64,000 bases of DNA from Halomonas huangheensis (GCF_001431725.1 NZ_CP013106.1:930001-994000); one strand, 5' to 3'; positions 37,028-47,232 are shown, counted from the first letter of the stretch. Numbers and translations: made by a program. The notes: generated from the letters alone by a model not told the origin.

Positions 37028-38055
37028 ATCGAGACTCCTGCCGCGGTGAGCTTCTGCATCAAGGCCGGGCGCAGTTGACGGGAGACCCAGTGGCGGAACG
37101 GGTTATGGCCATTCAGCCCTGCCAGACTGTCCTCGAGATGGTCAAGGAAGTGCGGTAGGCGCGCCAGGTATCCTTCTCGGGTGTCGCGCAGGGTTAGTCG
37201 GCAGAATATGCCCAACACCTTGAGTGAGCGCTGAGCCGCCATGGCATTGACCTGGGCAAGAAAAGTGGCGTCGTCACAGGCAGCATCCAGGCGCCGATCG
37301 TCAATGGCGCGCTGACGGAAAGCCTCGATCCAGTGTGCGCGTCTGGTGGTCGAGAAGCGACGATACCGGCCGTGCAGTAACGAAATGAGGTCATAGCTGA
37401 TCGGGCCCGCCAGGGCATCCTGAAAGTCGATCAAATACAATTCGCCAGCGTGCTCCATCAGGTTCATGGCGTCGTAGTCGCGGTGCACGGCAACCACCGG
37501 CTGGGTCAATGCGGTATCCATCAATGCCAGGCGTAGCTCGTCCCAGCCGGGTGGTGGTGCCATGTTCAGCCATTGGCCGAGACACCACTCGGGGAACAGG
37601 TCCAGCTCACGAGCCAGAGCATTACGGTCGTAGGGGGGCAATATGCTCGGATCTGCACGATTCTGAAGCGTGTCGATCAATGCCAGGGCGCGCTCGAAAT
37701 GGGCGTTGGTTGTACGGTCATCGGCGTTGTCCAGCGCGAGGTGCAGGGGGGCATCGCCGAGGTCCTCGAGCTCGACAAACCCGGCTTCGGCATCACTGGC
37801 ATATACCTCGGGCACCGGCAGCCCCACCTGGCGCCAGGCGTGGGCGATGGTCACGAAGGGACGAATGTCTTCCTGAGGGGGAGGCGCATCCATCAACATC
37901 CGTGTATTACCCTCAAGGTATAGACGGTAGTAACGGCGAAAGCTGGCGTCCCCCGCAGCCAGGCTCAGGGAGCTGCGTTGGCCGCTGTGATCATGACGAG
38001 CGGAGGCCCATTGCTGCAGGCGTTCGAGTCGAGTGAGCGTATCGGCCTGAGGCAT
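37024..38055 (-). CDS. amgK: anomeric MurNAc/GlcNAc kinase
   Basis: 343 residues of the aminoglycoside-phosphotransferase fold. Catalytic loop HRDYDAMNLMEH and metal-binding LIDFQDALAGP are intact. Phosphorylates the anomeric carbon of MurNAc for MurU. The pair is the Pseudomonas-type cell-wall recycling shunt. Divergent from lptD, as in Pseudomonas. Confidence 0.93.
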   Translation of the reverse strand: MPQADTLTRLERLQQWASARHDHSGQRSSLSLAAGDASFRRYYRLYLEGNTRMLMDAPPPQEDIRPFVTIAHAWRQVGLPVPEVYASDAEAGFVELEDLGDAPLHLALDNADDRTTNAHFERALALIDTLQNRADPSILPPYDRNALARELDLFPEWCLGQWLNMAPPPGWDELRLALMDTALTQPVVAVHRDYDAMNLMEHAGELYLIDFQDALAGPISYDLISLLHGRYRRFSTTRRAHWIEAFRQRAIDDRRLDAACDDATFLAQVNAMAAQRSLKVLGIFCRLTLRDTREGYLARLPHFLDHLEDSLAGLNGHNPFRHWVSRQLRPALMQKLTAAGVSM

Positions 38056-38177
38056 GGCGGAAAACTTCTCCTGAATACGGTTTTGAGCGGTGTGCAGTTG
38101 ACGCTCTCACGCCCTGACCGCATGCTGTTGGTTGATTGTCTGCAGCAGTAAAATGATGTGCAGTTGTAGCGACTCGC

Positions 38178-38205
38178 GTTACAGCAAGGCTGCGGCCTGT
38201 ATAAT
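38178..38205 (+). promoter_or_regulatory. promoter of the lptD operon
   Basis: Perfect -10 TATAAT (38200-38205) with a GTTACA -35-like hexamer 16 bases upstream, 32 bases before lptD. The -35 match is 4 of 6. Confidence 0.55.
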
Positions 38206-38237
38206 ACCGATTCACCCCGCCGAGGACAGCGTGAAAC

Positions 38238-40700
38238 ATGGCCAAGCGCGAAGCATGGATGGCCCTGGCAGGCCTTGCCACCACCAGCATGATCAGTGTT
38301 CCCGTGTGGGCAGAGCCTCCGCAGCCTCTCCCTGCGAGCCAGCTTGACTGGGTGCCCTGGGGAACTGATCGACCCGCAGGCGAAGTCTGTGGTGGTTACT
38401 ATCTACAGCCTGAGTATCGTCTGGCACGACCGGTGGAAGGTAATGTCAGTAGTGAGTCCGATACCGCCAACTATGGCGCGGAAGGCGATACCATCCTCCA
38501 GGGGGAGGTGCTGCTGCGCAAGGGCGATACTCAGCTTGAAGCGCCTCGCGTGCAAGTCCCTCCGGAACGTGACGTAGCGAATATCAATGGGCCGGTTACG
38601 CTGCGTGACCAGGGCCTACTGGTGCGTGGTGATGATGCTCAGGTCTCGCTGAAGAACGATGAAGCCAGCATCAACAGTGCCCACTATGTGGCTCATGAAA
38701 GCCGAATTCGTGGTGATGCCGTGCAGCTCGAGCGAATCACCGCTGATGAGTTTCGTCTGCATGAGGCGAGCTTCACCACTTGTGCGCCGGGAGACAGCAC
38801 CTGGCGGCTGATCGGCAATCAAGTCGATATCAACCGTGCCGCGGGTTATGGGACTGCACGCCATGCACGTCTCGAGATCGCCGATGTGCCGGTATTCTAC
38901 TGGCCATGGGTCCGTTTTCCCATTGATGATCGACGCCAGAGTGGCTTCCTGTGGCCAGCATTGAGTGGCTCCGACGGTGCCCTGGACTTCGAGCAACCCT
39001 ATTACCTGAATCTCGCGCCCAACTATGACGCTACGATTTCGCCGCGTTGGGTCGGCGACAGTGGCGTGTTGTTCGGTGCTGAGTTTCGTTACCTGACTCC
39101 CAACGCCCGGGGCACGGTGGCGGGCGCTTACCTGGCAGATGACCAGAGTGCTGGTGAGGATGATGGCAACACCGAGTTGGAGGAGGGCGATGATCGCTGG
39201 TACTTCGATTACAGCCATCAAGGCCGGTTGAGCAAGCGCGTGCCTTATCGGTTGCGCTACGGTGCTGCCAGCGATGGTGCCTACTTCGATGATTTCGGGC
39301 GCACGTTCGGCGAGTCGAGTACAGATAACATGCCGCGCCTGGCGCGGATCGACTACCGCGGTGATGTCTGGAAGTTACAGGCCAGGGCTCAGGGTTACCA
39401 GGTGATGGATGACCCACTCAACGAGAAGGACAAGCCGTTCTATCGTTTGCCGAGCCTCGATGCCAGGGCGCGTTGGTCCCAGGACACCGGGCTGTATCAG
39501 GAGTGGAATTCCAATCTGACCTACTTCTGGCGGGATATCGAAGGCGACGAGAATGGTCGCTATAACTTCAATGGCACTACGCGGCGGATTCCGATCACCG
39601 AAGCGGCCAACGGAATGCGCTTGAGCCTGTCGCCGGCGTTCGGTTATCGCTACGATCCAGGTTGGGGTTTCTTCAAGCCCCGTGTCGCTCTGCACCACAC
39701 CCAGTATGACCTTGACTACCAGGACCGGATTACGGATCGCAGCGATACACCCAGTATCACCGTACCGGTGAGTAGCATCGATACTGGGCTGGTGTTCGAG
39801 CGCGATGTGGATCTTGGTGGCAGTGCCTTCATGCAGACGCTTGAACCGCGGCTCAACTATGCCTACGTGCCGGCCGAGGACCAGTCGGAGTTCCCGGATT
39901 TCGATACCGCCGAGCAGTCATTTTCCTGGAATCAGTTGTGGTCGCCTTATCGCTTCAGTGGTGGTGATCGCATTGGCGATCTCAATCGTTTCTCTTATGG
40001 TGTCGAGAGCCGCTTCCTCGAGGACGAGTCAGGACGCGAGCGCTTCTCCGTCGGTATTGGCCAGTCCGCCTATTTCGAAGACCGTAATATCGATATGCAA
40101 GGCGATCCGGATACTCTGCCGAGTGATGAGGACTCCTTCGATTATTACGAAGCCACCCGTGATCGCTCTCCGTGGGTGACGCGGATCAACTGGCAAGTTA
40201 CCGATAACTGGAAGACCCGCTGGCAGTGGCTGTACGACGATTACCTCGACCGTACCGAAAGCACTTCGGTCGGCCTGCAGTGGCGTGGCGATGCAGGGCA
40301 TGTAGTGAACCTCGGCTATCGTTGGCGGATCGAAGGCTTCGATGCTGTGGAAGACGCGGAGGATAGGCTCAACTACAACCGCGAGGAGTATGATCTGTCG
40401 TTTGCCCTGAAAGCGACGGACAACTTCGATGTCATCGGTCGCCTGTTGTACGACCACACCAACGATCGCGCTCTGGATCAGATGGCAGGTGTGCAGTGGA
40501 ACGACTGCTGTTATGGTGTGCAGCTGGTCTGGCGGGAGTGGATTGATGATGAGGACACCGCCAACAATATCGAGGATGACACCACTGATCGTGGCTTCTT
40601 CCTGCGCTTCGTGCTGAAGGGATTGGGCGGCGTTGGTGGCGAAGCCGATAGTTACTTCGAATCTGCGATTCCGGGCTATCGTTCAGCCCGACTCGAGTAA
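38238..40700 (+). CDS. lptD: LPS-assembly outer-membrane protein LptD
   Basis: 820 residues. With LptE inserts lipopolysaccharide into the outer leaflet. N-terminal signal peptide (about residues 1-25), an OstA/LptA-like beta-jellyroll domain (~60-190) and a large 26-strand barrel. Cysteines in EVCGGYY (Cys51), TTCAPGDS and the adjacent pair in WNDCCYGVQ match the four that form the interdomain disulfides in E. coli LptD. First of the lptD-surA-pdxA-rsmA-apaG-apaH run. Confidence 0.95.
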   Translation: MAKREAWMALAGLATTSMISVPVWAEPPQPLPASQLDWVPWGTDRPAGEVCGGYYLQPEYRLARPVEGNVSSESDTANYGAEGDTILQGEVLLRKGDTQLEAPRVQVPPERDVANINGPVTLRDQGLLVRGDDAQVSLKNDEASINSAHYVAHESRIRGDAVQLERITADEFRLHEASFTTCAPGDSTWRLIGNQVDINRAAGYGTARHARLEIADVPVFYWPWVRFPIDDRRQSGFLWPALSGSDGALDFEQPYYLNLAPNYDATISPRWVGDSGVLFGAEFRYLTPNARGTVAGAYLADDQSAGEDDGNTELEEGDDRWYFDYSHQGRLSKRVPYRLRYGAASDGAYFDDFGRTFGESSTDNMPRLARIDYRGDVWKLQARAQGYQVMDDPLNEKDKPFYRLPSLDARARWSQDTGLYQEWNSNLTYFWRDIEGDENGRYNFNGTTRRIPITEAANGMRLSLSPAFGYRYDPGWGFFKPRVALHHTQYDLDYQDRITDRSDTPSITVPVSSIDTGLVFERDVDLGGSAFMQTLEPRLNYAYVPAEDQSEFPDFDTAEQSFSWNQLWSPYRFSGGDRIGDLNRFSYGVESRFLEDESGRERFSVGIGQSAYFEDRNIDMQGDPDTLPSDEDSFDYYEATRDRSPWVTRINWQVTDNWKTRWQWLYDDYLDRTESTSVGLQWRGDAGHVVNLGYRWRIEGFDAVEDAEDRLNYNREEYDLSFALKATDNFDVIGRLLYDHTNDRALDQMAGVQWNDCCYGVQLVWREWIDDEDTANNIEDDTTDRGFFLRFVLKGLGGVGGEADSYFESAIPGYRSARLE

Positions 40701-40723
40701 TTCTGTATAGAGGATGTTTCAAG

Positions 40724-41365
40724 ATGCGTAGCCGATACATTGCTACTCTGGTGCTGGCTGTCTGCATGGGCCTCACTTCTCTGACGGCCGCGGCTCAGGA
40801 CGGCTATCGCCAGTCATTGGATCGAATCGTTGCCGTGGTCAATGACGATGCGATCATGCAGTCCCAGTTGGATGAGCGCGTGACACAGGCACAATCTCGT
40901 CTGCAGTCTCAGAGTGTCGACCTACCGCCACAGGAGCAACTGCGCGAGCAGATTCTCGAGCGCATGATTGTCGAACAGATCGAACTCCAGCGAGCGGAGC
41001 GCCTGAATCTGAGTGTCGATGATACCGAACTCAATCAACAGGTACGTGCGGTGGCTGACCAGAACAATATGACGGTAGAGCAATTTGCCGACATGTTGGA
41101 AAGTCAGGGCTTGAGTCTGAACTCTGTGCGTGAGCAGATCCGCCACGAAATACTGATCCTCAAGGTGCAGCAGGCCGAGGTATCCAGCCGCATCAATATT
41201 TCCGAGGCCGAAGTCAACCGTTTCCTGCAGCAGCAAGGCGCAGGTGCTACGCGCGATCAGGCACGTCAGGCCATTTTTCAACAGAAGGCGGGTGATGAGT
41301 TGGAGAAGTGGATGCAGGAAATCCGCGGTGAGGCCTTTGTTGATAATCGTCTGAACGAGGGGTAA
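40724..41365 (+). CDS. surA: SurA-type periplasmic chaperone lacking PPIase domains
   Basis: 213 residues, about half the usual ~430. Signal peptide to residue ~25, then the SurA N-terminal chaperone domain (LDRIVAVVNDDAIMQSQLDERV; EQILERMIVEQIELQRAERL; ILKVQQAEVSSRINISEAEV). After a short linker (QQQGAGATRDQ) the final segment ARQAIFQQKAGDELEKWMQE matches the C-terminal helix that completes the SurA core. Both parvulin domains are missing without a frameshift. Position between lptD and pdxA confirms orthology. In E. coli, the N+C core alone keeps most chaperone activity, so this should still fold outer-membrane proteins. Confidence 0.88.
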   Translation: MRSRYIATLVLAVCMGLTSLTAAAQDGYRQSLDRIVAVVNDDAIMQSQLDERVTQAQSRLQSQSVDLPPQEQLREQILERMIVEQIELQRAERLNLSVDDTELNQQVRAVADQNNMTVEQFADMLESQGLSLNSVREQIRHEILILKVQQAEVSSRINISEAEVNRFLQQQGAGATRDQARQAIFQQKAGDELEKWMQEIRGEAFVDNRLNEG

Positions 41366-42381
41366 TGCAAGCTCCTCTGGTTATCACCACCGGTGAGCCT
41401 GCTGGCATCGGGCCGGAGTTGGTACTGATGCTCGCCGCGCGGCAGGCAGTGGATTGGGTTGCCATTGGTGACCCGCAAATGCTGCGTGATCGAGCACGGC
41501 AGATTGGACTCGCTGTCGAACTGTTGGAACTCTCTCCTGGCGATCCCTTGCCTGAACCATGCTCGGGGCGGCTGCCAGTATGGCCTGTTGCGCTGCATGC
41601 AGAGTGTTGGCCCGGCCGGGTCAACGCCGCCAATGGCGCCTATGTACTTGAACTTCTGGATCTGGCCGTGGCCGCCTGTCTCGATGGGCATGCCAGTGCC
41701 ATGGTCACTGCACCATTACATAAAGGCGTCATTCGTGAGGCCGGCAACGACCACTTCATCGGGCATACCGAATATCTTCGTGATGCGTGCGGTGTCGATG
41801 AGGTGGTCATGATGCTGGCCACCGACAGTGCATTGCATGGGCAAGTCGAAAATCAACGGCAGGCACTTCGTGTCGCGTTGGCTACCACGCATCTTCCACT
41901 CAAGGATGTGGCTGCTGCCATTGAAGCTTGCTCTCTTGAGCGCGTGCTGCGAATTCTCGCCGCGGACCTCCAGCGTTGGTTCGCTGTCACTGCTCCGCGT
42001 ATTGCTGTGTGTGGACTCAATCCGCATGCTGGAGAGGATGGGCACCTCGGGCGCGAAGAAATCGAGATCATCACTCCCGTGCTTGAGCGTCTGCGTAGTG
42101 AGGGGATGGAGCTCGAAGGCCCATTGCCCGCCGATACTCTATTCACACCACGACATCTGGAGGGAGTGGATGCGGTATTGGCCATGTATCATGATCAGGG
42201 TTTGCCGGTGCTCAAGTACGCCGGTTTTGGTCGTGCGGCCAACATCACCCTGGGACTCCCCTTGATTCGAACCTCAGTGGATCACGGTACAGCGCTGGAT
42301 CTAGCGGGTTCCGGACAGGCGGACCCGAGTAGCCTTGGCGTGGCCATTGCACTGGCCGCCGACATGGTTGGTAGCCGCTGA
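41365..42381 (+). CDS. pdxA: 4-hydroxythreonine-4-phosphate dehydrogenase
   Basis: 338 residues; NAD-dependent enzyme of pyridoxal-5'-phosphate synthesis. N-terminal ITTGEPAGIGPEL, metal-ligand His in GHTEYL, ATTHLPL, and the C-terminal MYHDQGLPVLKY...LPLIRTSVDHGTALDLAG. Start codon overlaps surA stop (TAATG). Confidence 0.95.
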   Translation: MQAPLVITTGEPAGIGPELVLMLAARQAVDWVAIGDPQMLRDRARQIGLAVELLELSPGDPLPEPCSGRLPVWPVALHAECWPGRVNAANGAYVLELLDLAVAACLDGHASAMVTAPLHKGVIREAGNDHFIGHTEYLRDACGVDEVVMMLATDSALHGQVENQRQALRVALATTHLPLKDVAAAIEACSLERVLRILAADLQRWFAVTAPRIAVCGLNPHAGEDGHLGREEIEIITPVLERLRSEGMELEGPLPADTLFTPRHLEGVDAVLAMYHDQGLPVLKYAGFGRAANITLGLPLIRTSVDHGTALDLAGSGQADPSSLGVAIALAADMVGSR

Positions 42382-42457
42382 GACAGCTTTGTGATGGGCT
42401 AGCATCACACCGCCTGATTGTAGTGTTCTCCAGCTTTCATCTTTAAAGGATATTGGT

Positions 42458-43273
42458 ATGGCATCCCGCCCTACGGCGCACCGGGCTCGCAAGCGTTTCG
42501 GTCAAAACTTCCTGCGTGACCCAGGTATCATTTCCCGTATTGTCAGAGCTATCGGAGCGCGTCCCGGGGATAGAGTTGTAGAGATCGGACCGGGTCAGGG
42601 GGCGCTGACGGAGCCGCTGCTTGCAAGCACCGAGGGTAGTCTGGAGGTCATCGAGCTGGATCGTGATCTGATTCCCGGGTTGCGCGTGCAGTTCTTTCGT
42701 CACGAGAACTTCGTGATCCATGAAGGCGATGCGCTGAAGATGGATTACCTCGCACTGCGCGGAGAAGGCCAGCCATTGCGCGTTGTCGGTAACTTGCCCT
42801 ACAACATCTCCACGCCGTTGATTTCCCATTTACTGCGCGCCGGTGATGCAGTTCAGGACATGCACTTCATGTTGCAGAAGGAAGTGGTCGACCGCCTTGC
42901 GGCACCGCCGGGTGGTAGTGATCGTGGGCGCTTGTCGGTACTGGCGCAGTATTTCTGTGATGTGGAGTCGCTGTTTGTGGTGCCGCCAGAGGCTTTTGTG
43001 CCCCAGCCGAAGGTTGACTCTGCCATTGTGCGCATGACACCACGTGCCTCACGGAGTCTCGATGCCAGCGATGAAGCCCTGTTGTTTGATGTGGTGCGTG
43101 AAGCCTTTGGTCAGCGCCGCAAGACGCTACGCAACAATCTCAAGGGGCGTATTAGCGGTGAGGCGCTGGAGGCATTGGGCATCGATCCCGGCCGCCGTCC
43201 TCAAACGCTGACAGTCGATGAATTCGTGATCATTGCCAATGCCATTGTCGTGGGTGGGGAGGGCAAGGCATGA
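42458..43273 (+). CDS. rsmA: 16S rRNA dimethyladenosine transferase
   Basis: 271 residues (KsgA). KRFGQNFLRD, SAM-binding VVEIGPGQGALTEPL and catalytic VVGNLPYNIS motifs; dimethylates A1518/A1519 in helix 45 as a late 30S assembly checkpoint. AAAGGA upstream. Overlaps apaG by four bases. Confidence 0.96.
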   Translation: MASRPTAHRARKRFGQNFLRDPGIISRIVRAIGARPGDRVVEIGPGQGALTEPLLASTEGSLEVIELDRDLIPGLRVQFFRHENFVIHEGDALKMDYLALRGEGQPLRVVGNLPYNISTPLISHLLRAGDAVQDMHFMLQKEVVDRLAAPPGGSDRGRLSVLAQYFCDVESLFVVPPEAFVPQPKVDSAIVRMTPRASRSLDASDEALLFDVVREAFGQRRKTLRNNLKGRISGEALEALGIDPGRRPQTLTVDEFVIIANAIVVGGEGKA

Positions 43274-43659
43274 GCGAACATTCTCCGGAACCGGATGTGC
43301 GCGTTGATGTGGAGCCCAGCTATCGCGAGGAGGAATCCTCGCCGCTTGAGAACCGTTATGTATTCAGCTACACGGTAACGGTCCACAACCACTCTGCACG
43401 TAACGTGCAGCTGATGGCGCGCCACTGGAAGATTACCCAGTCCAGCGGTCAGGTTCAGGAAGTGCGTGGCAAAGGGGTTGTAGGCAAGCAGCCGATGATC
43501 GGGCCCGGCCAGACCTTTCGTTACACCAGTCGCGCTATCATTGATGGACCTGTGGGATTCATGGAGGGTGGCTATACCTGTGTTGATACTGCTAGCCAGC
43601 GCCCTTTTGAGGTCGATATCAAGATGTTTCGGCTGGCCACACCCAACCAGATTCACTGA
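43270..43659 (+). CDS. apaG: ApaG protein
   Basis: 129 residues, single fibronectin-III-like beta domain (FSYTVTVHNHSARNVQLMARHW, GKGVVGKQPMIGPG). Linked to Co2+ resistance and Mg2+ efflux in enterics; biochemical role unresolved. Between rsmA and apaH as in E. coli. Confidence 0.94.
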   Translation: MSEHSPEPDVRVDVEPSYREEESSPLENRYVFSYTVTVHNHSARNVQLMARHWKITQSSGQVQEVRGKGVVGKQPMIGPGQTFRYTSRAIIDGPVGFMEGGYTCVDTASQRPFEVDIKMFRLATPNQIH

Positions 43660-43697
43660 ACTTCCCGTACGTCCTTGATTCAAGATGTGGAGTAGAT

Positions 43698-44513
43698 ATG
43701 GCGACCTATGCAATTGGTGATCTGCAGGGATGTCATGCCGAGTTTGTCGAACTGCTTGATCGGCTGAGCTTCGATCCGCGCCGCGACCAACTCTGGTTGG
43801 CGGGCGATCTGGTCAACCGCGGTCCAGAGTCGTTGGCCTGTCTGCGGGAGGTCATGGCGCTGGGTAACGCCGCCGAGGTAGTGCTCGGCAATCACGACCT
43901 TCATCTGCTGGCCGTGGCGCGTGGTGGTGCCAGGCTCAAGCGCCGCGATACCCTTGAGGATATTCTGCAGGCGGCAGACACTAATGCGCTGCTGGACTGG
44001 TTGCAGTCGCGCAGCTTGCTGGTTCGTCAGGGAGAGTGGCTGATGAGTCATGCCGGCATCCCTCCACAGTGGTCGATTGAGCAGGCTGAGCAGCGTGCGG
44101 GTGAGGTCGAGGCCGCTCTGTGCAGCGAGTTTTCCGGTAGTTTTCTTGAGCAGATGTATGGAAATCGACCACGCCGCTTCAAGCCGAAGCTGGAAGGTGT
44201 CGACCGCCTGCGGGCTATCGTCAACACTTTGACGCGAATGCGTTTCATCGACGCCGAAGGGCGCCTCGATTTTGATGCCAAGGAGGGGCTGGACTGCGCT
44301 CCAGCGGGCTATGCCGCCTGGTTCCAGTATCCGCGTGATGATAACCCACTACTGCTGTTTGGACATTGGGCGGCCCTGGCAGGGACCACGCCCGGCAGCC
44401 GTGTGCGTGCCGAAGCCCTGGATACGGGCTGCGTCTGGGGTGATAGCCTGACAGCGCTGAATCTGGATACCGGACAACGGATCAGCGTCCCGAGTCACCA
44501 GACCGTGTCCTGA
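43698..44513 (+). CDS. apaH: bis(5'-nucleosyl)-tetraphosphatase, symmetrical
   Basis: 271 residues; calcineurin-like metallophosphatase hydrolysing Ap4A to 2 ADP. Metal motifs GDLQGCHAE, LAGDLVNRGPES and LGNHDLHLL are intact. Also removes Np4 caps from RNA in enterics. Last strongly linked gene of the lptD block. Confidence 0.95.
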   Translation: MATYAIGDLQGCHAEFVELLDRLSFDPRRDQLWLAGDLVNRGPESLACLREVMALGNAAEVVLGNHDLHLLAVARGGARLKRRDTLEDILQAADTNALLDWLQSRSLLVRQGEWLMSHAGIPPQWSIEQAEQRAGEVEAALCSEFSGSFLEQMYGNRPRRFKPKLEGVDRLRAIVNTLTRMRFIDAEGRLDFDAKEGLDCAPAGYAAWFQYPRDDNPLLLFGHWAALAGTTPGSRVRAEALDTGCVWGDSLTALNLDTGQRISVPSHQTVS

Positions 44514-44570
44514 GAGGCGGATTGACCGGACTGATGGGGACCTTTCAAGCGATGACCAACGAGAAGCTCA

Positions 44571-44909
44571 ATGACAACTGACAGCTCTTTCTCGCACCTT
44601 GATATTGCCACCCTGGCCACCTGGCTGGATGGTGAACGGGTGCTGACACTCGTAGATATTCGCGACCCAATGAGTTTTGCTCAAGGACATATTCCCGGCA
44701 GTCGACATCTCGACAATGACGGTGTTGGTGCTCTGCTCGAGGAAACTCCGCGCGAATCCACCATGGTCGTGGTCTGCTACCATGGCCACTCCAGCCAGCA
44801 GGCGGCCACCTGGTTGTCGGCTCAGGGCTATAGCGACGTCTACAGCCTGGATGGCGGATTCACCGAATGGCAACATCAATTGCCGTCGCGTGTAGCGACC
44901 CAGAGCTGA
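44571..44909 (+). CDS. glpE: thiosulfate sulfurtransferase GlpE
   Basis: 112-residue single-domain rhodanese; active-site loop CYHGHSSQ with Cys69 as persulfide carrier. Transfers sulfur from thiosulfate to cyanide or thioredoxin. Three bases before cca, likely co-transcribed. Confidence 0.92.
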   Translation: MTTDSSFSHLDIATLATWLDGERVLTLVDIRDPMSFAQGHIPGSRHLDNDGVGALLEETPRESTMVVVCYHGHSSQQAATWLSAQGYSDVYSLDGGFTEWQHQLPSRVATQS

Positions 44910-44912
44910 TGC

Positions 44913-46028
44913 ATGACCATGCGTGATCCCTGTGATGGGCTCGAGGTATATCGCGTTGGCGGTGCGGTTCGTGATGAGCTGCTGGGCTGGCCGGTCAAGG
45001 ATACCGACTGGGTGGTCGTCGGCGCGACACCGCAGGACATGCAGCGTCGGGGATTTCGTCCGGTAGGGCGTGACTTCCCTGTGTTCCTGCATCCACAGAG
45101 CCAGGAGGAGTATGCTCTGGCGCGTACCGAACGAAAATCCGGGCATGGTTATACCGGCTTTATCGTGCATGCCAGCCCGGAAGTGACGCTCGAGGAAGAT
45201 CTGGCCCGCCGCGACCTGACGATCAACGCTATGGCTCGTTCGGCTGATGGCCGCCTGATTGATCCGTTCGATGGATTGGCCGATCTCGAAGCTCGCCTGC
45301 TGCGCCATGTCAGTCCCGCCTTTATCGAAGACCCGTTGAGAGTCCTGCGTACCGCGCGCTTTGTGGCCCGTTATAGTGGGCTGGGCTTTCGTGTAGCGGC
45401 GGACACCCGTGAACTGATGGCGCAACTGGTTTCCAGCGGCGAAGTGGCTCACCTGGTGGCCGAGCGAGTCTGGACGGAAGCCGAAAAGGCGCTTGGCGAA
45501 CCGCATCCCGCTGCGTTCTTCCATGAGCTGGCCCAGTGCCGGGCATTAAATGAACTGATGCCGGAACTGGTCCCGTTGCTCGAGGAGGGTCTGGCATGCA
45601 TGTCTGTGCTCCCCGATGTCGGAGAGGAGCAGGCACGCTGGCGTTGGGCGCGGTTGGTTGAGGTGCTGGACAGGGAGGCCCGTGAGCAACTGAGCAAACG
45701 TCTCAAGCTGCCGCGTGCGTGGTGTGAGCTGGCTGAGCAGGTAGCTTGCACTCGCCATCTGGTTGCGGAAAGCGTTGTCGGTGAAGTGGAGGTAATGCGC
45801 TGGTTGAACGCCATCGATGCCTGGCGGCGCGGCGAACGAGTGGCGCCGTTGCTGGCGCTGGTGAGACTCTCTGAACCATCGCTGGCGGACCGCCTGGCGG
45901 CAGGGTGGCAGGCTGCACTGAAGGTGGCGCCTCGTGACCTGGTGGCTGAGGGCTTCAAGGGCGCGGAACTCGGAGAGGAGTTGGCGCGTAGGCGTTTACA
46001 GGCGATCAGTGTGGCGATTCAGGCTTGA
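44913..46028 (+). CDS. cca: CCA-adding tRNA nucleotidyltransferase
   Basis: 371 residues, class II. Head domain [14 protein letters not shown] and [11 protein letters not shown] (catalytic Asp pair), then [10 protein letters not shown] and [12 protein letters not shown]. It ends shortly after the body/tail helices, so the C-terminal HD phosphohydrolase domain of E. coli Cca (412 aa) is absent. Repairs tRNA 3' ends; the tRNAs here already encode CCA. Confidence 0.93.
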   Translation: MTMRDPCDGLEVYRVGGAVRDELLGWPVKDTDWVVVGATPQDMQRRGFRPVGRDFPVFLHPQSQEEYALARTERKSGHGYTGFIVHASPEVTLEEDLARRDLTINAMARSADGRLIDPFDGLADLEARLLRHVSPAFIEDPLRVLRTARFVARYSGLGFRVAADTRELMAQLVSSGEVAHLVAERVWTEAEKALGEPHPAAFFHELAQCRALNELMPELVPLLEEGLACMSVLPDVGEEQARWRWARLVEVLDREAREQLSKRLKLPRAWCELAEQVACTRHLVAESVVGEVEVMRWLNAIDAWRRGERVAPLLALVRLSEPSLADRLAAGWQAALKVAPRDLVAEGFKGAELGEELARRRLQAISVAIQA

Positions 46029-46040
46029 GGCGCTGTGATT

Positions 46041-46574
46041 TCAGGCTTGAGGCGGCGTACCCTGTAGGGGAAGTAGATGGCCTTGCCAATGGAATTCAAT
46101 GGGCCATAACGCCTGATCGTGATCATCGAAAGCTGCCCACAGTTCGTCATAGCGGCGGCCATCAATGGGGTGGCGAATGTCAGGCAGCAGTTCGGACAAG
46201 GGCCAGAGGACAAAGGCGTGGTGGAGGATTTCTCCACGGGGCAACAGTACACCACCATGCTCGCCACACAACTGATTGACCGTAAGGATGTCGATATCCA
46301 GTGTGCGAGGACTGAACTTGGGGCTGTCCTTGAGGCGTCCATGGCGTCGCTCGATGTCCTTGCACCAGGCCTGCAGTTCCGCCACAGAGCAATCACTGTC
46401 GAAGGCGACCACCAGATTGTAGAAGTTACGGCCGTCCTCGAATCCCACCGGACGGCTTTCGAACACCCGCGAGATAGCCAGCTCACCGAAGCTATCGGCG
46501 AGAGCATCCAGACAGGCGCGGATGTGTTGGCCGCGCTCGATGTTACTGCCCAGGCTCAGTGTTACCAGTGCCAT
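46041..46574 (-). CDS. folK: 2-amino-4-hydroxy-6-hydroxymethyldihydropteridine pyrophosphokinase
   Basis: 177 residues; pyrophosphate transfer to hydroxymethyl-pterin in folate synthesis. LSLGSNIERGQHI at the start and SPRTLDIDILTV metal motif. Its start codon overlaps the folB stop codon. Convergent with cca. Confidence 0.93.
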   Translation of the reverse strand: MALVTLSLGSNIERGQHIRACLDALADSFGELAISRVFESRPVGFEDGRNFYNLVVAFDSDCSVAELQAWCKDIERRHGRLKDSPKFSPRTLDIDILTVNQLCGEHGGVLLPRGEILHHAFVLWPLSELLPDIRHPIDGRRYDELWAAFDDHDQALWPIEFHWQGHLLPLQGTPPQA

Positions 46575-46939
46575 CAGGCGGTCTCCGGTCGGACGCCACG
46601 TTCGATCATGACGCCCACTGCTCTTGCATTGGGAACGGCGCCGGGCTTGCGGATTGTGAGGCGAAGCCAGGCAATGGCAAACTCGTCTCTCAGCATGGCG
46701 GTCAGGCGCTCAGCGAAGGTCTCGACCAGCGCGAAGTCATGTTCGCTGGCGAAACGACCGATGCGCTGGCTGATGGCGTCATAGTCCAGAGTCAGCGAAA
46801 GGTCATCCCGCTCGGCTGCTGCACGGATGTCGGTGGCCAGGCACAGGTCCAGTGACAACCGTTGAGTGATGGTGCGCTCCCAGTCGTAGACGCCGATCAC
46901 GGTGTCTACTTCGAGCGCTTCGATAAGTACCTGGTCCAT
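46574..46939 (-). CDS. folB: dihydroneopterin aldolase
   Basis: 121 residues from the ATG at 46939 (MDQVLIEALEVDTVIGVYDW); the longer upstream frame is not FolB-like. Conserved TLDYDAI and LVETFAERL segments; produces the pterin substrate for FolK. Coupled folB-folK operon. Confidence 0.92.
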   Translation of the reverse strand: MDQVLIEALEVDTVIGVYDWERTITQRLSLDLCLATDIRAAAERDDLSLTLDYDAISQRIGRFASEHDFALVETFAERLTAMLRDEFAIAWLRLTIRKPGAVPNARAVGVMIERGVRPETA

Positions 46940-47232
46940 AGAACTATAGCCATTGGGGTTCTCGAGGTCGCTGATTGTACTTGAGCCTCTGGTCTGGCGA
47001 CAGGACGAATTCCGCGTTCGCCATGGTGCAAGGAAGTGCCGCATGGAATGGCTGTTCTGGTGAAAGCGTCTGGCGCAGAATAGGATAGCGAGCGGAGAGT
47101 TGGCTATGTTCGTTCCAGACGAACAAGCACACTACCTGCCTCCCTGAGAGGTAGAGCTACAAACGGCCTTCTGGTGTGCCGACGAGCAGTGGGGCGTCGG
47201 TGGTGATTCCCGGACGGTGTTCCCCCTGAGTC

